Below, in pieces: positions 44,710 through 54,690 of a stretch of 64,000 bases of DNA; the stretch's first letter is position 1, and the number at the start of each line of letters is the position of its first letter. A program made the position numbers and the translations under genes. Under the pieces are notes generated by a model, which was not told where the DNA came from, made no database searches, and saw nothing but the letters and a program-made list of their open reading frames with translations. This DNA comes from Aureobasidium sp. EXF-3400 (Eukaryota > Ascomycota > Dothideomycetes > Dothideales > Saccotheciaceae), in the NCBI GenBank assembly GCA_024195585.1, contig SWBL01000021.1:124001-188000 (forward strand), written 5' to 3'.

Positions 44710-44948
44710 CGGTTACGACGTGCAGGGTTGAGAAGATGTTAGCATGTGTAAATAGTCAAAACACAATGAGAGCATGAGAATTTACTATTATACGACTGTT
44801 AGCTACGAACCTGCAGAGTTCGAGAAATGGAAATATGTAAAAAAAAAAAAAAAACTCAAAACACAATGAGAGCATGAGAATCTAACTACCAAATGACTGT
44901 TGGCTACGACCATGCAGGGTTCGAGAAATGGAAATATGTAAAAAAAAC
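44710..44948. repeat. Tandem repeat of about 100 bases, each copy ending in a poly-A run
   Basis: Two clear copies (about 44757-44856 and 44857-44947) share ACACAATGAGAGCATGAGAA exactly 100 bases apart, then GCAGxGTTCGAGAAATGGAA and an A-run (16 A in the first copy, 7 in the second). A more diverged partial copy (TACGACGTGCAGGGTTGAG) precedes them from about 44715. The array directly follows the MetE-like gene. Confidence 0.85.
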
Positions 44949-44972
44949 CCATCTTGGACCTCTCTTACTTAC

Positions 44973-45330
44973 GATTCCCTGCTGATCTCTGGCTATTCTC
45001 TGAAAGATCATCATCTTGAAATTTTGAAAACTGTCTCCTATAGATCTCCACTGCTCAAGAGTCTCTACCAATCTCTGGGCATTCTCTGAAAAATCATCTC
45101 CTTGAAATATTGAAAACATCCTCTAAGCATATCCGCTTTTCTTTGATCCCTGCTAATGTCTGCTTGTTCTCTAAAAATCCGTCTCCATCAAATCTTAAAA
45201 TTCATCCTCCATGCATATCAACTCTCCTTTGATCCCTGCTAATCTCTGCTTGTTCTCTGGGAATTCCGTCTCCCTCAAACCTCAAGATTCATCATAAGCC
45301 TCCATGTTTTGGACTATTCTCCGAGAAACG
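44973..45330. repeat. Degenerate tandem array with a period of about 86 bases
   Basis: Four units plus a partial one are recognisable by TTCTCTG-type words at about 44996, 45082, 45167 and 45253, spaced 85-86 bases. Each unit has the order CTGCTAATCTCTG, TTCTCT, ATCCGTCTCC, TCAAATCTT, ATTCATCCTCC. Units 3 and 4 are most alike. No convincing reading frame runs through the array. Confidence 0.75.
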
Positions 45331-45439
45331 TTGAGAAACATCATTGCGAGTATGCTTTGTTAACGTTTAGTCTCTGTCGATACTCTGCAAGTGTCTGCGA
45401 ATTTGGTCTCTTGCATGTCTCGTATGACAGTGAAATCAC

Positions 45440-46579
45440 TTAAGGTCTCTTGTGGTCCTCAACGAGACCCTGGACAGAGTCTGCCGCAACCTGGGACGCT
45501 TCGTCTTCGTTGTCTTCAGACTGTGCAACTCCTTGCTCATCGCTGAGTGTAGTCTGAGCTGAAGAGCCTGTCATGGCGCGGTCGAAGCCACTGAGTGAGG
45601 TGTAACCTCTAGTCAGTGCCTGCCAAACCCTGCCAGCCTCTGGATCTGACTTGCGCAACGAGATATGGGCCTCATTCTTGTCCATGAAGTTGATGTACTC
45701 CTCGATATCTGTCAGGTTTCTTCCAGTGTTTTCCTTCGCGTATGCAGCGATAGTCTGCATATCCAAAACACTCTGCTGCATGTCGGTGTTGAGATTGTCA
45801 AATTCAACGTTCAGAAGCTCGAGCTTGTTAGCATCCCGGGTTATGCGCTCTGAAGCGGAAGCCATCGCTGGAGTTGACTGAGCAAACCCTGAAGGAACGC
45901 TGAGGTTGCCCTGATCATGATCGGTCTTGAATCTCTTTAGAGGCTGAGCAGACACTGTCGAAGTCTGATTATCCTTGCGTTTAGCACCTTCTCTCATTCT
46001 GGGTGATCTGCCTTGAAGAACTTCTTCCAGATCCTCATTCGGTCCAATAACAGCAAGGTTTTCGTCAGTTGCTCTGAAGAATACCCAGGGTACTCCAATG
46101 TTTTCCTCGATCTGCCAGGGTTGGAGCTTCTTGAGGCTAGCTCCCTTGACAAAACCTTTGTCGTTGTACTCTCCGGGAGCGATACTCTTTAGGTAAGTCT
46201 TAGAGACATAACCATTATGCGGCTTCACGTCAGAGATGTCTTCTGGGAAACAAATCGCTTGTGCAACATCAGCAAGCAGTGTTTGACCAGTCTCTCTCAG
46301 CTTCTTGTGAATGTTTCTGGCCTTAGTTTGAGTGAGACTGCACGACTCTGGCCAGTGATCGGGCTCACGCTTGATGCTGTAGACTCTCTGTATGGTCTTT
46401 CTCGCAGCGTCTCCGTGGTTGAGTCTGCGACCACCTTGGGCCCGGCCTGAAGAACCCTGGGTAATACGAAGATCCTCAGAATGACGTCTCGGCGGAGAAT
46501 GCTTAGATTGCCTCGGCCCTTGGAGTGGAAGTTGGCAAGCTTTAGATTGGACAAGGTATTTGGACCTGTGCTTTGGCAT
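45440..46579 (-). CDS. Orphan protein of unknown function
   Basis: One open frame of 379 residues starts at an ATG at 46579. The basic first 35 residues (MPKHRSKYLVQSKACQLPLQ) are encoded by the antisense of the duplicated MetE-like tail. After that come a charged middle part (LTQTKARNIHKKLRETGQTL), a Lys/Arg-rich nuclear-signal-like patch (RMREGAKRKDNQ; PLKRFKTD), a helical region (NKLELLNVEFDNLNTDM) and an acidic C-terminus. No domain was recognised. Long frame and balanced composition argue that it is, or recently was, a gene. The true start may be further in, or a 5' intron may exist, because no other Met occurs before about residue 210. It starts 40 bases downstream of the homogentisate dioxygenase stop, on the same strand. 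Confidence 0.6.
   Translation of the reverse strand: MPKHRSKYLVQSKACQLPLQGPRQSKHSPPRRHSEDLRITQGSSGRAQGGRRLNHGDAARKTIQRVYSIKREPDHWPESCSLTQTKARNIHKKLRETGQTLLADVAQAICFPEDISDVKPHNGYVSKTYLKSIAPGEYNDKGFVKGASLKKLQPWQIEENIGVPWVFFRATDENLAVIGPNEDLEEVLQGRSPRMREGAKRKDNQTSTVSAQPLKRFKTDHDQGNLSVPSGFAQSTPAMASASERITRDANKLELLNVEFDNLNTDMQQSVLDMQTIAAYAKENTGRNLTDIEEYINFMDKNEAHISLRKSDPEAGRVWQALTRGYTSLSGFDRAMTGSSAQTTLSDEQGVAQSEDNEDEASQVAADSVQGLVEDHKRP
46479..46550. repeat. Copy B of a duplicated MetE-like gene tail
   Basis: This matches 44586-44657 in the same orientation, including the in-place TAG stop at 46504-46506. Weaker similarity continues to about 46590 (GCATxxTTTGAAAGCA). It is probably the last remnant of a second MetE-like gene. 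Confidence 0.85.
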
Positions 46580-46619
46580 GTTTGAAAGCACTGGCTGGTA
46601 TTATAATAGAGCCTGCCTA

Positions 46620-48272
46620 TTAGTTACCATTTGTCTTGCCTTGCAGCAACTCCTTGAGCGCTGCATCATCATAGTAGACCTTGTTTCTCTCTTCCATCAA
46701 CTTCTTGTCTTCCTTGACCCTCTGCAACAAGGCCTTGGCCTCTGGATTGTTCGAAAAGCGATCAGGCAACGTCTCCCAAACCTTAGGGTCTGTACCCTGG
46801 GTATTGATAGTACCACAGCCCACTCTCGCATACTCTGTCCACAAGAAAGTCCTCGAACTCTCCACCATGATAGTCATCTGATTCTCCAGAATTTTCCTCG
46901 GCTCGCTCTCCTGGATACGCATTTCATCCACATAGGCATCCGAGAATCCACCATGTGGTGTGTGTCCACCCTCGAAACTGCCGCCGCCGGGTTGGAAATC
47001 GTCGCTTCTTCCAAGACCTTCACCGTAAAGGCAAGCCAAGAATTCAGAGGCAGAGTTTCTGTGGAAGTAGGGGAGGCGGAAGGTGTTTGATGCTACATCC
47101 CATCTTGGGCCGAACCAGAGGAAGTCGGCGAGAGGAGTGTTGGGGTCGCGAGATTTGGCGGTCAAGACGGTGTTGACGGAGGGGTCAGTGTGATCGATGC
47201 TGGTTGCGTTTTGGGAGGCGAACTTGGTAAGGTCATACTAGAGAGCATGTCAGAAAAAGGGCAGTGTCAATGTAGAGGCTACGCTTGTACCTTGTAGGGG
47301 ACGACATTGCCATGCCATGCGACCAGATCAAACGGACTGTGGTCCTGCTCCAGGCAGTTGTACTTTCCGTTGTTCTTGTTAACAACTTGCCAATCTCCAC
47401 TCAAATCCTCATCGATGTGAGCAACAGGGTACAAGAAGTCTCGAGGATTGGCAAGAGAGTGACCACCCAGAGGACCCAGATCAGGCAACTCCCACATACT
47501 ACCCCAGACCTCTGTGATGTATCCTCTAGCCTTTTGTACTCCAGGTCCAAGAGCAACTCTGAATCTCACACCTCTTTGGATGACGCAAATCTCTCCAGGC
47601 TGCAGGAAGATCATTCCAAACTCGGTCTGCAAGTCAAGGTTTCCCTGTTGAGCGCAGATGAGGAAGTCGCCATCGGTGTTGCAGAATGCTCGCTTCTCCA
47701 TGGATGCGTTGATGGCATAGACATACAAGGCCATGCCCTCTCTCAGATTGGGATCGCCAGAGCCACCCAGGGTGTGTAGGCCATCAACAAAATCTATCTT
47801 TTCCGAGTCCTCGGGCAAAGGGAAGGGTCCCCATTCTGCTTGTTCGGGCAAGGTCTCGACATCGGGGTTGAGGGAGAGGAAGCAGTTCTGGATGTGGGCC
47901 TTTGACACAATCTTCTTGTAGCCATCTTGAGAGAGTTAGAGCGTGTGCAAAAGTTTGTAGGAGGTATTACATACTGTGAGCTGCTGCAGGTCGCACACGG
48001 TACATATAAGTACTGTAATTGTGGGCACGCGGAGCGGCGAATGCACTGTAGGTGATGCCTTCGGTGTAGAGACCGAAACGGACTTCCTGTGGGTTGTTTT
48101 GGGCTACTGGCAAGGTACCAGGAATGACCTCGGACTGATGTCTGTTGTTCCAACCATGCATATAGGTGTAAGGGTCATTCTCGCGGGTAGGCTTCTTGCG
48201 CTGCAAGTCTGTGTAGTGGAAGATCTTGGTAGGGTCCGTAGCGGCCTTGCGTTCCTTCAATGGTGCAGGCAT
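46620..48272 (-). CDS. hmgA: Homogentisate 1,2-dioxygenase
   Basis: Exons 47975..48272, 47291..47925 and 46620..47237 on the minus strand encode 516 residues. Family sequence is unmistakable: EVIPGTLPVAQNNPQEVRFG, LYTEGITYSAFAAPRA, NTDGDFLICAQQGNLDLQTE, FGMIFLQPGEICVIQRGVRF, YITEVWG and FGPRWDVASNTFRLPYFHRN. The last two regions include the Fe(II)-binding His and Glu positions. The enzyme opens the ring of homogentisate to maleylacetoacetate in tyrosine and phenylalanine breakdown; loss usually leads to pyomelanin. The usual partner genes (fumarylacetoacetase, maleylacetoacetate isomerase) are not in this window. Length is slightly above the usual 440-460 because of N-terminal and C-terminal extensions. 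Confidence 0.95.
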
Positions 48273-48900
48273 TGTCGTAGATGTGTAGATTGGGTGCAGT
48301 GCTGTATGTCCAAAGTTGTGTATAGGCGAGGAAGGACGAGAGCTCTGGGAGCATATGACTATATGTGTGTCCCATCTGGAAACGGCAGTTGTGTCGGACG
48401 TAATCAGAACCACCTCTTTGTGGGGGCTCTGCGATCATGGTGGCATTGAATCGTGGGGCTCCGTGTTACGAAACATTACAAGATCATACGGCCTTGCGAC
48501 GTGGAACGTCTGGCAACATTGATGGTCATGCTCTCCCGTTGTTGCAGCTCCGTGGGGCCAGCCATGGCCAAGCAAGAGCCCCTCCCAGATTCTCGTAACC
48601 TCAAGTGGGGCATCAACACCAACCTGAACCAGGCATTCTTTGAAGAACATGTTCGCAGGGACCATCACACGCTGCTGACTTTGTACAAAAAAGACTGTAT
48701 GTAGACCGGGTATTTACAGTGAATCGTCCTCCGATGCAGCTCCTCTTCAAGCAGAGCCGCTCCCAGTTCCTCAACGCCGTGCGTGTCAAAATCCAATATT
48801 CCTCGCTAATCAAGGTCGATTCTCCAATGAAAACCCCCCACGCTATGCAATCAGATGAATGAAATGAGCGATGTGAATCCACCGCAGAGGCCATCGTCTC
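48273..48900. other. Intergenic region
   Basis: Promoter of homogentisate dioxygenase and 3' end of the deubiquitinase gene. An 83-codon plus-strand ORF at 48453-48704 has fair composition but no support. Confidence 0.4.
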
Positions 48901-51524
48901 TCACATGACGATGCACTCTCTGTCCGGTTTCTCCGTCTTTCGCTTTCGATGGAAATGTCCTTCCTTGTCACCTCGTTCCTTCCTGACCTTGCTTCTGCCA
49001 GTACGTTCCTTCTCCGCCTTTTCAGCCATTTTAGCATCGAGGTTCTTGAGACTTTCAACAGACGCTTCGCTACCACTGACTGTTGGCTGGCTTTCCATCT
49101 CTTTGCCATTTACCACATCTTCGTCCTGTTCAGCTGCCGATGCGAGGTTGGTAAGATCGGTCCGGCTTACACGACTAGTGAGCTTGCTCATGTTCAGACT
49201 GAAGCGCGACCCGCCGTCTGTAGAGCCTGGCCGAGACTTCACCTTCTTGGTGCTGACCTTGCTGCCCCTTCTAGACGGAATGCCAAGGAAGCTACCTCGC
49301 GACTCGTCGATAGGCGTTGAAGGTATCGAAGTAGTGCCAGCGAGACTACCAGCGGCACTCCCATCATCAGCGACACTGCTACGGCGTGCATCTAGACTGC
49401 TCCTTCCACGTATATCCAGACTGGTTCTGTTAGAAGACGCTGTCCAGTCCACCGTCTCGGTACCCGATAGCCCGTTAGGCGATGTCGGTGATGAAGATTC
49501 CACAAGAACCATATCGTTCTCATCACTACCAATCTTCTTCAACTTTTCCGGAGAGTACTCGAGTGAATCTGAGGGATGACGTGACATGGCCTCGTCATAA
49601 CTCGGCGGTGCATCGGGAACAAGCTCCTCATCGATAGGTTGAACTTGGTAGAACAAGAGATAAGGACACTCCTCCTTCAGCTTTTGGTTGATGTCGACGT
49701 AGGTAACGCGCTCTCTTGCAAGGTCATCGAACAACATCCAGGGGTCTTCCTCTTCACTGCTTCCAGCAGTATCAGGACGATCAGAGCGTCCATCAGCACT
49801 TGGAGTACTCTGAGCATTTGCAGCGCGTCCTCGAACCAACGAAACATAATGACCAGAGTTGACCGATACGCCACGATGGCAAACGACTGATTGCAGAACG
49901 AGCTTGAAGTTGCCGACGAGCGGGCTGTGGTCTTCCATCTCGTCATCAGATACGAAGCTCGGTACAGCGATCTCGAGAGGAATGTCGATAAATGTGTCCA
50001 GACGACTTGCAACACCAGTATTGGAGTATTGATATCGCTTCAGAGCAATACCGAGCACTGGGCGCTTCCGAGAAAAGTGAGCTGCAACTTGGGCATCGCT
50101 GGTAGGGATGATGTTCTCGGTGTACCATGGAAGTAGTTTGAAAAACTGCCAGGCCGGCATCAAGACCTCTGTGCGGACCGAGTTCTTACGTGGCCGTCCA
50201 GGGGTGTTCGCGGCATCGTCCGATCCCTTCTTCTCGTCTGTTGTCGAGCCTGCCACTCTTCGTTGACTGAAGATACTATCGGCACGCTTTCTGTTCATAC
50301 CGGGTCTGATTCTATCAAGTGGGGACTTGATTGGCGTGCTAGGCGCAGGGGAGGGCGACTTGATTGGAGTGCTTGGTTCTGGTTGGGGCGTGGCTGCCTG
50401 ATCAAAGTATTCGACAGTCTCGACGTGCATAGCTCCACCTTTTTCACACGAGTTCGTTCGGCGCAGTCTTTCATTAGACCTGACAGATTGTAGCGTATTG
50501 CGTCTATCGAGATGGCGTTTGACCTCGATTCGATTGTTGAAGTAGTTTTCCAGGCAGTCTTCGAGAGTGACAGCGGAGCTTCCCTCTGGCGGCTCTGTGA
50601 CAACGGCAACCTCGAGCAGGCGTTCGTTGACAAATTTGTGGTCATCGGTTGGGTCTTCTTTGCCCGTGTGAAACAAGTCCATCTTCAGGGTGAGTAGTGG
50701 GAGCTCGAGCTGACCAGTGATGAAGGTAAAGGCCTCTGAAGTGTCTTGCTGACACAGCTCAGCTGCTGATTCCCATCCACACTCGGCGAGTGATTCCTGT
50801 AAATATTTCGTCTGGGTACACAGTCAGCGATTGCGAGACGACCGTCTTCGAACAGTGTAGACATACAATGTCTCGAGTGATGAGTCGGCCAGAGCGCAAC
50901 ATGTTCACCCATAGGCGCAGGAGGCCGGCCAACTTCTTGCGCGGTAGGTCGTCAAACGAGTTGTATAGCATGGCTTCGAAGCTATCGAGGCGCGCGAACA
51001 TGGCAAAGAGGAGAGCATCGAGGTAGCAAGTCACACCATCGCGGTTCTCGGCTCCAAGCAACTTGGTCGAGGGGTCGTAAGACTTGACTAGGCCTTCATA
51101 CGTGTCTTCGAAGAGGAGCAGCAGTCGCATAGCCTCGTCGCCATTGCCAGCCGAATTGGTGGCCTGCAGGGCATAATTGACGTTGGCCTCGGTGAAGGTT
51201 GTGATTCCGTATTTCTGCAGACGAGCGAGGATTGCTTTGATCTGTGGACACGTCTAGTCTCAGCAGGGGTATATAGGGTGGGCGAGTCGCAAGGAATGGC
51301 TCACCCTCTTCTCATCCTCTTTCTCGAGCTTCTTCTTGTCCTCGGGTACGAAAAGGCCACCAAATGCGCCGGCGTCGGGGAGATTCTGCAGGGCGAGGAA
51401 GAAGTTGCAGTCAGCAAGAAAGTCGCAATGGTAGCAGAAAGGCCGGGGTTGGCAAAGGAAAGGATGAAAGTACTTTTGATCGGCGGTCCCGTCTGCCCAA
51501 GAAACGCTGGACGCTGCTGCTCAT
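48901..51524 (-). CDS. USP-type ubiquitin-specific protease with C-terminal CaaX box
   Basis: Exons 51474..51524, 51305..51385, 50867..51241 and 48901..50811 on the minus strand encode 805 residues, all in phase 0. The Cys box is ENRDGVTCYLDALLFAM (catalytic Cys about 113), then CQQDTSEAF (about 190, QQD block) and the His box VNSGHYVSLVRG (about 485), followed by DDLARERVTYVDIN. A long Ser/Pro-rich insertion separates the boxes. The tail after about 560 is disordered and basic, and the protein ends CIVM, a CaaX sequence whose Met favours farnesylation. The enzyme should remove ubiquitin from substrates, and the lipid would place it on membranes. The first two exons were assigned from splice signals and give a sensible start (MSSSVQRFLGRRDRR). 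Confidence 0.88.
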
Positions 51525-52242
51525 GGCGAGGTGGGCAGGAGCAGGATCGGGTTCAGACTTGGTCGAGGACTGCTACGTCCATCCAGTGGTGCAAGGGAGC
51601 GAGGACGCGAGGATATGTAACGGGCGGCGGGGTACTCGACTACGTGCAGGGCTTCTCTGCGGAGGAAATCTTGTGTTGCGCGCTGCTATTTCGCGGGGAA
51701 GGTTGAACCAAGTCAGAGGGAAGAAATGGCTAAATTAGGGTCCAGACGCGAGATAAGGTTCGTTGAACAGGGCGCGGCTCCGTCGACAGAGGCCGTCAAG
51801 GGTGCAGGTTGAGTCGAGCGAGAGATAGGAAGAGCGAAGGAGAAGAGGTCGATGACAAGAAGCAGGTTGAGCGCGGGAAGAACATGTATTCCTTTACTCG
51901 GACTCGGCGCACTCTAGTCTCTAGGCAGTAAGTTTTAGTCGACGGTGACGCTGAGGCGGGGCGCTTGTAAACCAGGGGGCCAACATCGACTAGCCACGCC
52001 CTATTCAATGTGAAGGGCAACCCTGTCCGGAGAATGTCGATCTTCAAGCCTCAAAAGCCCGTGCATATACAGAACGGCTGAGGTCGTGATCGAATCATGG
52101 CAAGAAAACATGTGTTCATGGCCGTCGTTAAGCGAGCCTAACCACTCCAGACATGGTCCTATATACACAGTCGTCACTCGGCGTCTCAACCTTTTCCTAT
52201 CATCGAGCATGAACGACACGTCCCTACGAGCATATTCCTCGC
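51525..52242. other. Intergenic region
   Basis: Promoter of the deubiquitinase gene and 3' end of the Pex5 gene, both transcribed leftwards. The plus-strand ORFs here are antisense or random. Confidence 0.45.
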
Positions 52243-54215
52243 CTAGAACTCAAAATGTTGTCTCATGTCCTCGAGGTTCATACCAGGGCCAACGAGTTCT
52301 TGCAGATCTCTGCGTTCCATCTGAGCAAACACCCTCCTCAGGGTGTCGTAGAGATTTGTGCTTTGGTTCTGTGTGATCATGGCTTCCAGTTTCGCATCCG
52401 TCATGTTGTTATCGCCAACCACTTGTCTCGCCTTCTCCAAGCCTTCTTTCTCCGTGATGCGGTGCATCGCCAATGCACCAAGCAGGTGTTGTGCCGCTTC
52501 TTCGTAGCAGCCAATGTTTATACATGACACGCCCAAGTTGTACCGCGCTCGGACAAAGTTGGGTCGCATCTCCAGTGCACGCGAGTAGGCGTCGATAGCC
52601 TCCTCAGATCTACCAGAGTTTGCGAGTGTGGCACCGAGACGATTCCAGAGAAGATGCAGCTCTTCTTGTCGGTTTGTGCTGCCTTCTTCGGTCGACGCCA
52701 GCGCAGCACCAAAGCAGTCGACTGCCTTGTCGTATTCTTCCGCGCCGTAGAAGAGTACACCCAAGCCGACTTGCACGTCGGGATCCATCTGCTCACCGTG
52801 CGGAGACATTTGTGCGGCTTGAATGAACAGGTCTGTTACCTTTTCGTGCAGGGCGTGACGGTCGGTAAAGCCAATCTCGTCCTCTTCTGAGGAAAGAGGG
52901 GCATTGATGAGCGAGGGGTACTTCGTAGCGACCCAGCGCTCGAGCGTCCTGTATGCCGTACTATCGTAGCCTTCGTTCGTATATGATACAGCCAGGCCCA
53001 TCAAAGCTTCCAGATTGTTGGGGTCGAGCTTCAGAGCGTGCTCCAGAGCGCGAATGGCTGGTGACTCCTTTTCGTTTTGTGCTTGGGCTTGACCAAGAGC
53101 TGTCCAAGCACCCATGTGTTCCGGATCTTTTTGTACAGCGGCTTCGAAAGCTAGAGCAGCAAGCGATAGGTTGCCACCTTCACGCATAATCTTCATTCCT
53201 TCGTCAAAGGGATTGGCCAGTTCGGCGAAGGGGTTGTCATCTTCGAACATGTAGTCGCCGAGTGAAGGATCTCGGTGTGTGTTGAGACCATCAAAACCGT
53301 CCCACTGGTCAAAGCGGTCGTTCGCATCGCCGAAAGAATCGTTTGTCACAAAGTCTCTGTTTTGGGTCGTCTCAGCTTGGATGCCCTGCCATACTGACTC
53401 GAAGTCGCCAAACAGCGTTTCACTCTGATCGGGATCAACTGACCTGTCCATGGCGTCCAACTCTGCCTCGATGGCGGCATTCGCCTCTGCATCTAATTGG
53501 TCGTCTTGTTGTACTTGTGGGGCGTCTAGCTCGGCGAACTGGGCTTCCCAGTCCTTGTCGTCCAGCTCGACCATACGTTCCTTGCCCTTTGATTGTTGTT
53601 GCTGATCTTGCGGAGTCTGCATGCCCATTCCAGTCATGCCCATACCTCCCATACCCATCCGCATGCCCATACCGTTGCCATATGTGCTGCCATACTGCAT
53701 TGGTGACTGATATCGTGCCATGGGCGTCTGTTGAACATTGCCGAGTGGGCTAGCGGTCCTCGCGGCTGAGGTCTGCTGGAAGCGGGCAAAGTCTTGAGGA
53801 TTGAAGGCACCGTTGTTCTGGTGGGCAAAGGCAGGTCCAGGCTGGTCAGACATTTGGGGTTCGAACTCAGCGGCCCAGTGGGCAGGTGCGGGGGAAGCTG
53901 CCTGGTCGAGCTCGCGACGCATGTGTTCCATGGCAAAGGGCGAGTCCTGGAAGGTAGGGCCAAGGTGTGCGGGTTGTTGCATGAAATCATCCATCATCTG
54001 AGAGTCTAGTCAGCACCAGGGCGCAGATGCGAGGGGACTCGTGTGCCTACAGCATCTTGCGGGGCTCCCATCTGACTTCGCATGCTCTCCATGCCACCGG
54101 GGCCCCGGCCTACGAGGCGGTCTCTTTGTAGTGACTTGTCATCTTGAACATGCTTGGTGAACTGGCTCAGCGGGTTGCCCGCCGTCGAGCACTCTGCCCC
54201 ACCGAGGAAGGACAT
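52243..54215 (-). CDS. PEX5: Peroxisomal targeting signal 1 receptor Pex5
   Basis: Exons 54051..54215 and 52243..53997 on the minus strand encode 639 residues. The N-terminus MSFLGGAECSTAGNPLSQF carries the conserved Cys (residue 9) that is monoubiquitinated for receptor recycling. The N-terminal half is disordered with WxxxF-type motifs (WAAEF, WEAQF), which bind Pex14 and Pex13, and a Met/Gly-rich stretch. The C-terminal half (about 320-620) is a TPR array (AALAFEAAVQKDPEHMGAWT, RALEHALKLDPNNLEALMGL, DAYSRALEMRPNFVRARYNL) that binds C-terminal SKL-type signals. Pex5 shuttles matrix enzymes into peroxisomes. The donor of the single intron is GTAGGC; the junction is in phase 0. Confidence 0.95.
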
Positions 54216-54690
54216 GGTGGGGTGCTTGTGAATGTGTCTGGTTGCGTCTCGCTCGAAGCTTGCTGTCTGTGTGTGGTACTGCAAGCAAAGGGCGAGTGGT
54301 AGAAGAGGTTGGAAGGTGAGTAGATGGGGCGAGGACGACGACGACAAGGATCAAGTTGATTGTTCAGCAGCGTGACAGCACAATTCAAGGTGGACAATCT
54401 ACAATGCCACTCGGCAATGCCCTCCGAGCCCGACTGACCCGAGGGCGGCGAAGACTGTGGGGATCTCGGCCTTGGCGGGGGTCTTCCAGCGAGGAGATGC
54501 CGAGGTCGTCGACCAAGACAGTAGGTCGTTCAATCTTCACATGACTGACTGCACTTGGGCAGGCACCACCAGACAAGGCAGAAATTGGAATGCAACATGG
54601 AATAATACAATATCTGTCCAGTCCAGCAACCCATCAACACCTCATCAACGCCTTAGCTATCTATATTGTACAATGCTTTTAGAGCTACGT
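54216..54690. other. Intergenic region
   Basis: Promoter of Pex5 and 3' end of the two-RRM gene. Nothing further is visible. Confidence 0.45.

Noticed and set aside
44904..45119. 71-codon minus-strand ORF across the tandem repeats
   Set aside because: It arises from reading two repeat units in one frame; the frame is not kept in the other units.
48453..48704. 83-codon plus-strand ORF upstream of homogentisate dioxygenase
   Set aside because: Some protein-like stretches, but no domain, no conserved relative that I recognise, and it lies in a promoter.
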